DNA of 11,468 nt from Flavobacteriales bacterium (GTDB taxonomy: Bacteria > Bacteroidota > Bacteroidia > Flavobacteriales > BACL11). The stretch lies in assembly GCA_002730985.1 (NCBI GenBank), contig PCBP01000050.1, positions 1 to 11,468 on the forward strand. The letters are read 5' to 3'. Shown in pieces: positions 7,374 through 11,468 of the stretch; positions within the stretch are counted from its first letter, which is position 1; the number at the start of each line of letters is the position of its first letter. The notes under the pieces are model-generated. The model saw only the letters and a list, made by a program, of their open reading frames with translations, was not told the DNA's origin and searched no databases. The position numbers and the translations under genes were made by a program.

Positions 7374-8306
7374 TTATTCTTTACATTCAATTTCATTTCC
7401 ATCTTCATCCCAACATTTTTGAGATATTACAGTATCATCTTTATAGTTCTCTTCAGATTTTAATTGACCATTTTCATAATAACTTTTATAAATTCCATCT
7501 CTATTAAAATCTTTATTAAAAAAAGTTTCAACTTTTAATTGACCATTATTATAATACATCCTCCATAAACCTACCTTTTGAGAATTTAGTGAATTACCTA
7601 TTTCTTTAATTTGACCATTATCATATTTCCATGTTTCTAATTCGTATTCTTCACCATCTTTAAAATCAATACCTTTTAACATAAACTCTACATCTTCTTT
7701 TAAATCTTCCTCTTTATTAGAACTTGAATCTTTTTCAAACTGATTTTGTATATCAGTCATATCAATTCCTGGTAGTACTCCATCTTCACCAACTTGTACA
7801 GTCATACTTTTAAGTTTCTCCATAGTCTCTGGATCTAAATCTAAGTCATCAATACTTTTTACTGGTGATTCTGGTAGATCATCAGTATTGATTTTAACCT
7901 CAATATTAGGATTATCCATCATCTCATTAAGATCTTCTTTAGAAATTGAATCATTACTTATCTTTATAATTCTTCCATTTTCATCATAATGTTTTTCATA
8001 GATAATCTTATTGTTTTCCCATTCAATTTCACTTTTAACTTGACCATTTTCATTTTGTTCCATTTTATAAATGATAGTATCACCTAACCACCTTGTTTCA
8101 CTTTTCAACTTTCCTTCACTATACCATTCTTCAACAACCTTAACGTTATCTAAATCTAATTCTTCTTTTTCTTTTCTCAACTGTTGTTCCTTAAATAATT
8201 CTGATGATGATAAATGTGTTCTATTGTCAGTTTTTGATCCAAATCCAAAAACATTCTCATCAATTTCAATATTTTTTTTCCCAAATAACCAATCAAATAG
8301 TCCCAT
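7374..8306 (-). CDS. MORN_2 (YwqK-type) repeat protein with acidic central insert
   Basis: The 310-residue product has no signal peptide and starts MGLFDWLFGKK. MORN_2-type repeats (Y-x-N/E-G-x-L/I-K-x-E) occur at about residues 62-72, 84-94, 106-116, 227-236, 251-260, 276-285 and 298-306. Between the third and fourth lies a non-repeat, strongly acidic stretch (about 120-225) rich in Asp and Glu. The family includes YwqK-like putative antitoxins; the fold is a repetitive beta-hairpin ladder and partners are unknown here. No toxin gene lies beside it. The stop of the upstream paralogue (8339-8809) is 32 nt before this start, and both share the leader peptide and part of the upstream DNA, so they arose by tandem duplication. 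They may be cotranscribed, but a weaker -7-like TAAGTTTA (8334-8341) precedes this copy too. Confidence 0.8.
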   Translation of the reverse strand: MGLFDWLFGKKNIEIDENVFGFGSKTDNRTHLSSSELFKEQQLRKEKEELDLDNVKVVEEWYSEGKLKSETRWLGDTIIYKMEQNENGQVKSEIEWENNKIIYEKHYDENGRIIKISNDSISKEDLNEMMDNPNIEVKINTDDLPESPVKSIDDLDLDPETMEKLKSMTVQVGEDGVLPGIDMTDIQNQFEKDSSSNKEEDLKEDVEFMLKGIDFKDGEEYELETWKYDNGQIKEIGNSLNSQKVGLWRMYYNNGQLKVETFFNKDFNRDGIYKSYYENGQLKSEENYKDDTVISQKCWDEDGNEIECKE

Positions 8307-8338
8307 AATTTTTCTTGTTTTGAATTAATATTTTAAAC

Positions 8339-8809
8339 TTAAAGATTTACTTCTTTTACAAGTTTACCATTTTTATCCCACTCTCTCCAATATCCTTTTC
8401 TTTTTCCGTTAATATAATTTTCTTCCCAATATATTGATCCATCTTCATAATAACCTTTAGATGTTCCGTGTAATTTACCATTTTTATAACTTCCTTCACT
8501 AGTTAATTTTCCACTTTCATTATATTCTTTGTAAATTCCTTCATCAATCCCATTTAAATAGTATGATTCAGATTTTAGTTTTTGATTTTCATAATATATT
8601 TTCCATAAACCATGTTTTTTCTCCAATTTTTCATCTCCCTCTAAAATCAAAACTCCGTTCTCATTATATTGTTTAATTCTTTTTATGTCACCATTATTTT
8701 GAATAGATTGTCTCAAAACTCCACTTTCATCATACCCCTTTTCGATGTTATTTTCAAGTTCAATTCTTAAAACTTTCTTTTTCCCAGATAACCAATCAAA
8801 TATTCCCAT
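8339..8809 (-). CDS. MORN_2 (YwqK-type) repeat protein, paralogue of the next gene
   Basis: The 156-residue product begins MGIFDWLSGKKK, nearly the same leader as its downstream neighbour, then carries about six MORN_2 repeats almost end to end (near residues 25, 47, 71, 94, 119 and 141; for example YYEDGSIYWEENYINGKRKGYW). There is no signal peptide and no acidic insert, so it is the compact version of the pair. Cytoplasmic location and protein binding are inferred from the family; no enzyme motif is present. The ATG at 8809 lies 23 nt after a full TAnnTTTG promoter box on the minus strand (8839-8832). That box sits just past the stop of the small HTH ORF, so this is the first cargo gene of the left module. 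Confidence 0.82.
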   Translation of the reverse strand: MGIFDWLSGKKKVLRIELENNIEKGYDESGVLRQSIQNNGDIKRIKQYNENGVLILEGDEKLEKKHGLWKIYYENQKLKSESYYLNGIDEGIYKEYNESGKLTSEGSYKNGKLHGTSKGYYEDGSIYWEENYINGKRKGYWREWDKNGKLVKEVNL

Positions 8810-8831
8810 AATAGTTTTGTTTTTATGTTTT

Positions 8832-8839
8832 CAAACTTA
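8832..8839 (-). promoter_or_regulatory. -7 promoter box between the HTH ORF and the MORN genes (conserved 13-mer)
   Basis: On the minus strand it reads TAAGTTTG, a full TAnnTTTG match, inside the 13-mer TTGTAAGTTTGAA (8842-8830). The identical 13-mer occurs at 10708-10696, again 3-4 nt past the stop of the homologous HTH ORF and before a different cargo gene. A TTTG lies 16 nt upstream, closer than ideal for a -33 element. Confidence 0.55.
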
Positions 8840-8846
8840 CAAATAT

Positions 8847-9107
8847 TCAACAAATCAAACGGATACTCTCAATTTTTGGTTTGAATGTTCTTGTATTCCT
8901 CTCATATCTAATCTTACCTTTCTTTAATATGGAAGAAACATGATTAGGTTTGAATTCCTTTTCCATAATAGATAGGATGTTATTTTCATTAAACCATTTA
9001 GAGATTTTTCTATAACCTAAACCAGACTTTTGGAGTTCAATACTTTTATTGAAAAGATATGTTTGATGGGAATTATATTTAGGATAAAAGTTTAAATTTG
9101 TCTCCAT
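8847..9107 (-). CDS. Small HTH protein resembling the serine-recombinase 'Recombinase' domain
   Basis: From the ATG at 9107 the product is 86 residues, basic, with no catalytic serine-recombinase domain. Residues about 13-67 (HQTYLFNKSIELQKSGLGYRKISKWFNENN...NHVSSILKKGKI) follow the pattern of the helix-turn-helix in the PF07508-type Recombinase domain: an initial helix, G-x-G/S-Y-R-x-I-A/S, L/F-N-x-x, then a recognition helix before a basic K-K-x-K-I/R. DNA binding is the inference. A TTG at 9134 would give a 95-residue version; the ATG is preferred because homology with the copy at 10712-11011 fades upstream of it. The gene lies between a 277-bp repeat upstream and the MORN cargo downstream, all on the minus strand. 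Confidence 0.55.
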   Translation of the reverse strand: METNLNFYPKYNSHQTYLFNKSIELQKSGLGYRKISKWFNENNILSIMEKEFKPNHVSSILKKGKIRYERNTRTFKPKIESIRLIC

Positions 9108-9171
9108 GATATCTATATCAAATAACAGATTCAATTTTCTCTTAGAAAAATCTTCCCTCGATAACGATTTT

Positions 9172-9448
9172 GTTACGGTTGAGTGATTTTGTATCCGATT
9201 TTTAGATTCTAAAACTTCCTTATTTAAATTGTAAATTTTTGTGATTGATTTTTAAGTGTTACCATTCACTTTAACTATTCCATTAAGTACTATGAATTGG
9301 TTTCAATGTTGAATATTAGAACATAAGGGTTCCGACTAATATTATATTTCTAATAGTACTACATAAATACATGTGATGTTTCCGTGAGAATATTCGATTT
9401 AATTGACTAACTCCAAAAGTATGGGGGAGATGTCGATTAGTAAATCAA
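9172..9448 (-). repeat. 277-bp non-coding direct repeat, copy A
   Basis: Aligned by eye with 11080-11356: the same length, no gaps, about 21 mismatches (roughly 92% identity), most of them in the last 45 bases. Neither strand shows a shared open frame worth calling a gene, and stop codons are frequent. The minus strand is given because a conserved TAnnTTTG box near the right end (9414-9421) points leftward into the repeat and on to the HTH ORF. The copy ends at the shared word TCGATTAGTAAATCAA, beyond which the two loci are unrelated. I do not recognise it as an IS end, a tRNA or a known RNA. It accounts for most of the gene-free stretch 9108-9527. Confidence 0.9.
9414..9421 (-). promoter_or_regulatory. 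Candidate leftward -7 box inside repeat copy A
   Basis: On the minus strand it reads TACTTTTG, matching TAnnTTTG. The aligned position in copy B reads TAAGTTTG: the variable positions changed and the consensus survived. A TTG lies 24 nt upstream at the very edge of the repeat (9446-9448), slightly farther than usual. Transcription would cross the repeat toward the HTH ORF. Confidence 0.4.
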
Positions 9449-9494
9449 TATGTGTAAATCGTAAGTTTTGTTAGATTTTAGACCGTGACCGTGG

Positions 9495-9523
9495 TTGAGA
9501 TCTAAGATATTTTCATAATTTTG
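9495..9523 (+). promoter_or_regulatory. Promoter of the four-helix membrane protein gene
   Basis: TTG (9495-9497) and TAATTTTG (9516-9523) are 18 nt apart, close to the Bacteroidota spacing. The box ends only 4 nt before the ATG at 9528, so the message would be leaderless or nearly so, unless the true start is downstream. Confidence 0.45.
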
Positions 9524-9527
9524 AATA

Positions 9528-10253
9528 ATGAATAAAATATATTCTAAATATTTGAATTCACTCGATTTAGTAAATCAGGGACATAGAAGAATTTTTATAA
9601 TCTTACATATTTCACTTTTTTTAATATCAACATATTGGTTTTTTGAAAATTACCAACCCTCAGATTTTAAATATTTCTTTAATACTGATAATTGGAGACA
9701 AGATCACAATACATGGTGGACTCTTGAAAGTTGGAGAAATGGTTATCAATATCCAGGACAATTTGGAAGAATTATTATCATTTCTATATCGTTACTTTGT
9801 TTCAACTTTGGATTTCCTTATTTGACGTATCAAATATTTTATTTTCCAATAAAATTCGGGGTTTTTAAAAAGAAAACAATACTGATTATTTTCTCAATAA
9901 AAAGTTTAATTTTTCTTTTTTTATTTTGGTTATTATGGTTCCCCTTAAAGTATGAACCTTTTAAAAAAGTAGACTTTAAAACATATTTTGTTGTTAAAGA
10001 TCATCCAGATGTTAAGGCGATGAATAAAAAATATGACGATTATTATAAGTATATAGAACCAAATACTGTAAGAGTCAGATCTAATGTAAGTAAAGACATC
10101 ATTTTTGACTATTATCAAACTCGTTTTAATAGTAAATTGATTTACGATTTACTACTCATTTTTATCCCACTTTTTATTTCTTTTTTTGTTATTGAATTAA
10201 TATTATGGTTAACTATTTGGGTGAAAGACGGGTTTAGTAAAGATCTACATTAA
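9528..10253 (+). CDS. Uncharacterised four-helix membrane protein
   Basis: I do not recognise this 241-residue protein. It has four clear hydrophobic segments (about residues 21-39, 82-107, 117-140 and 204-230). The loop 40-80 is rich in Trp, Tyr and Asn (for example DNWRQDHNTWWTLESWRNGY), and the loop 141-203 is charged and soluble-looking (FKKVDFKTYFVVKDHPDVKAMN). By the positive-inside rule, the basic N-terminus (MNKIYSK) and the KKK before the third helix suggest cytoplasmic ends, with the two big loops outside; this is inference. No enzyme motif is visible. It has its own promoter-like box and runs convergently into the secreted-protein gene, with stops 2 nt apart. It is strongly AT-rich, like the rest of the accessory region. 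Confidence 0.75.
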   Translation: MNKIYSKYLNSLDLVNQGHRRIFIILHISLFLISTYWFFENYQPSDFKYFFNTDNWRQDHNTWWTLESWRNGYQYPGQFGRIIIISISLLCFNFGFPYLTYQIFYFPIKFGVFKKKTILIIFSIKSLIFLFLFWLLWFPLKYEPFKKVDFKTYFVVKDHPDVKAMNKKYDDYYKYIEPNTVRVRSNVSKDIIFDYYQTRFNSKLIYDLLLIFIPLFISFFVIELILWLTIWVKDGFSKDLH

Positions 10254-10255
10254 CC

Positions 10256-10693
10256 TCACCTTATTTCTCCATTAATTATAATAAAATCTTTCTTAATTAG
10301 TGTATTTAGTGGTGTACATATTTCACAACAATATTTCTCTTCAACTTCATTATTAGAAAAGAATACATTTCCTGAGTATAAAGTATCACTACAATAGTAA
10401 ACACCTTCTTTAAATTCTAAATTTAAGAAGTTAATATTATTAATTACGTTTCCGTTGTGTTGCCATTCATAATATAAAGAGTCAAATAAGTTGTTTTTAT
10501 ATAAATGAATATATTCTAATTTTTTTTCATAATTATTTGAGTTAATTTCATGATTTAACTCATCAGATTTCACATATTCTAGTGTTGGACCGTAGCCAAA
10601 TTTGATAGAATACATATTGGTATCATTATTTTGACACTGACCATAGAAAGTAATAGGTATGGTAATTATCACTATAATAAGTAATTTTTTCAT
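10256..10693 (-). CDS. Small secreted protein, unknown function
   Basis: The 145-residue product has a classical signal peptide: MKKLL, a hydrophobic core to about residue 16, then TFYGQCQ. The FYG/Q junction looks like a signal peptidase I site with a mature N-terminal Gln, common in this phylum. Cys20 is not preceded by a good lipobox, so lipidation is less likely. The mature part has Cys20, Cys101, Cys122, Cys123 and Cys126 (CCEIC), which could form disulfides or bind a metal; no known family comes to mind. The middle (about residues 60-120) has a faint MORN-like feel (FDSLYYEWQHNGNVINNINF) but I would not assign it. It occupies the cargo position of the right module, 3 nt after the conserved 13-mer promoter word, which implies a leaderless message. 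The 3' end nearly touches the convergent membrane-protein gene. Confidence 0.65.
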   Translation of the reverse strand: MKKLLIIVIITIPITFYGQCQNNDTNMYSIKFGYGPTLEYVKSDELNHEINSNNYEKKLEYIHLYKNNLFDSLYYEWQHNGNVINNINFLNLEFKEGVYYCSDTLYSGNVFFSNNEVEEKYCCEICTPLNTLIKKDFIIINGEIR

Positions 10694-10697
10694 ACTT

Positions 10698-10705
10698 CAA
10701 ACTTA
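10698..10705 (-). promoter_or_regulatory. -7 promoter box between the second HTH ORF and the secreted-protein gene
   Basis: Minus-strand TAAGTTTG inside TTGTAAGTTTGAA (10708-10696), the same 13-mer as at 8842-8830 in the left module. It ends about 4 nt before the ATG at 10693 and begins 3 nt after the HTH ORF stop. No good -33 element is seen. Confidence 0.5.
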
Positions 10706-10711
10706 CAAGAT

Positions 10712-11011
10712 TTAGTCAGAAAACTTGAAGATGTATTTAATATTTTCAATTTTAGAATCAAATTCTCTATTGATTCTTTCTTCACGAATTTTACCTTTCT
10801 TGTAAATAGAGTAGATGTAGTTATTTTTTAGAATTGAATTAGTTCTAATACTTCGATAATTTTTTTCATATAAAATGTGTGAAATTTTTCTGTAACCAAT
10901 TCCTTTTTCTTCTTTCAAGAATTTAATTAATCTATATAGTTTTTGTTGGTAAGAAGTATAATGTGTTGTTTTTGTGAGTTTTGATGAAGTAATGTTTAAT
11001 TTGAATGATAA
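10712..11011 (-). pseudogene. Second Recombinase-domain-like HTH ORF, no normal start codon
   Basis: The minus-strand frame is open from the stop at 11119-11117 down to the stop at 10712-10714. Its translation from about 11011 (LSFKLNIT...YQQKLYRLIKFLKEEKG, then GIGYRKISHILYEKN and later SIYKKGKIREERINREF) is colinear with the HTH protein at 8847-9107; shared words include G-x-GYRKIS and KKGKIR-x-ER. Identity is only moderate. The codon matching the ATG of the left copy is TTA here, and the frame has no ATG or GTG. The only alternative start is TTG at 10918, which would yield 68 residues and cut off the first helix. I therefore call it a probable decayed copy, though use of the TTG or another non-standard start cannot be excluded. 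Confidence 0.5.
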
Positions 11012-11079
11012 ATAATATTGTTTATCTAACTCTAATATAGAACTATTTTGATCCAGATTATTGTCTCTATAACTAGTCG

Positions 11080-11356
11080 GTAACGGTTGAGTGATTTTGT
11101 ATCCGATTTTTAGATTCTAAAACTTCCTTATTTAAATTGTAAATTCTTGTGATTGATTTTTAAGTATTACCATTCACTTTAAGTATTCCATTAATTACTA
11201 TGAATTGGTTTCAATGTTGAATGTTAGAACATAGGGGTTCCGACTGATATTATCTTTCTAATAGTACTACATTAATACATGTGATATTTCCGTGAGTATA
11301 TTCGATTTAATACACTAAACCCAAACTTATGGGGTAGTTATCGATTAGTAAATCAA
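11080..11356 (-). repeat. 277-bp non-coding direct repeat, copy B
   Basis: The partner of 9172-9448, in the same orientation about 1.9 kb away. It again lies upstream (minus strand) of an HTH ORF and carries a leftward TAnnTTTG box near its right end. The left boundary is flanked by TCTATAACTAGTCGG (11066-11080). Here the frame of the HTH ORF runs into the first 37 bases of the repeat (as NLKIGYKITQPL), while in copy A a T at 9174 creates a stop at the same place, so coding is not conserved. The gene-free stretch 11012-11380 holds little else. Confidence 0.9.
11322..11329 (-). promoter_or_regulatory. Candidate leftward -7 box inside repeat copy B
   Basis: Minus-strand TAAGTTTG, at the same offset (242 bases from the left edge) as TACTTTTG in copy A. 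TTG at the repeat edge (11354-11356) is 24 nt upstream, slightly far for a -33 element. Confidence 0.4.
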
Positions 11357-11380
11357 CACGTTAAAATCAAATATTAGAAT

Positions 11381-11467
11381 TTATTTTTGAGTTTTTAAAA
11401 ATTCTGAGTATTCATTAGAACCCATTTTCATACTTGAAATCAAACTAATACATTCATTTGTGACTTC
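11381..11467 (-). CDS. 3' end of an unidentified gene entering from the right edge
   Basis: Reading leftward from the window end, one frame is open for 28 codons (EVTNECISLISSMKMGSNEY, then SEFLKTQK) before TAA at 11383-11381. Amino-acid use looks natural, and the position, just right of repeat copy B, is that of the next accessory gene. Too short to name; a chance open frame in AT-rich DNA is possible. Confidence 0.4.
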   Translation of the reverse strand, partial: EVTNECISLISSMKMGSNEYSEFLKTQK

Positions 11468-11468
11468 A

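Noticed and set aside
7374..8809. YwqK-type antitoxin function with a toxin partner
   Set aside because: The family label comes from MORN_2 repeats only; no deaminase or other toxin gene is adjacent on either side.
8071..8927. Plus-strand open frames opposite the MORN genes
   Set aside because: They are low-complexity Ser/Phe-rich translations produced by the complement of repeat codons.
9172..9448. Protein-coding potential in the 277-bp repeat
   Set aside because: Both strands are broken by stops, and the one frame that enters from the HTH ORF in copy B is closed by a stop in copy A.
11024..11092. Integron attC-like pair: ATCTAAC (RYYYAAC) at 11024 and GTTGAGT (GTTRRRY) at 11086
   Set aside because: The intervening arms are not complementary, so no attC hairpin can form, and the window holds no integrase. 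The consensus words are too loose to stand alone.
7199..11468. CRISPR array or tandem short repeats
   Set aside because: There are no regularly spaced identical units; the only repeats are the single 277-bp pair and short words.

Overview
The window looks like a chromosomal segment from an AT-rich member of the Bacteroidota (Cytophagia or Flavobacteriia; I cannot fix the family). The grounds are a DUF4270 lipoprotein gene between a short GT5-type glycogen-synthase-like gene and glmS, intergenic boxes that fit the Bacteroidota -7 consensus TAnnTTTG instead of E. coli-type -10 boxes, and starts without clear Shine-Dalgarno sequences.

Region 1 (1-6097) is core metabolism in two divergent units. 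Leftward from about 2.1 kb run panC (pantothenate synthetase), a UPF0104/YbhN-like multi-spanning membrane protein, and an rfaE2-like nucleotidyltransferase cut by the left edge. The last two overlap by 14 nt. Rightward run the GT5-like gene, the DUF4270 lipoprotein and glmS, with 3-nt gaps, so they read as one operon starting at a good promoter (2129-2160). The theme is cell envelope and precursor supply: UDP-GlcNAc precursor synthesis, heptose activation, an outer-membrane-type lipoprotein and pantothenate.

Region 2 (6098-11468) is accessory and visibly more AT-rich. It holds an orphan PD-(D/E)XK-like plus DUF5655 protein bracketed by 12-bp inverted repeats, two tandem MORN_2-repeat proteins sharing an N-terminal leader, a four-helix membrane protein, a small secreted protein, and the 3' end of another gene at the right edge.

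The main structural signal in region 2 is a module seen twice on the minus strand. Each copy has a 277-bp non-coding repeat (9172-9448 and 11080-11356, about 92% identical by hand count, no indels), then a small ORF resembling the helix-turn-helix 'Recombinase' domain of large serine recombinases but with no catalytic domain, then an identical 13-base promoter-like word a few bases past that ORF's stop, then a different cargo gene (MORN pair in one, secreted protein in the other). The non-coding repeats are far better conserved than the ORFs, and one ORF has lost its start codon. This looks like a cassette-like or recombination-driven accessory array downstream of glmS. It is the best candidate here for something undescribed, but a mobility function is inference only.
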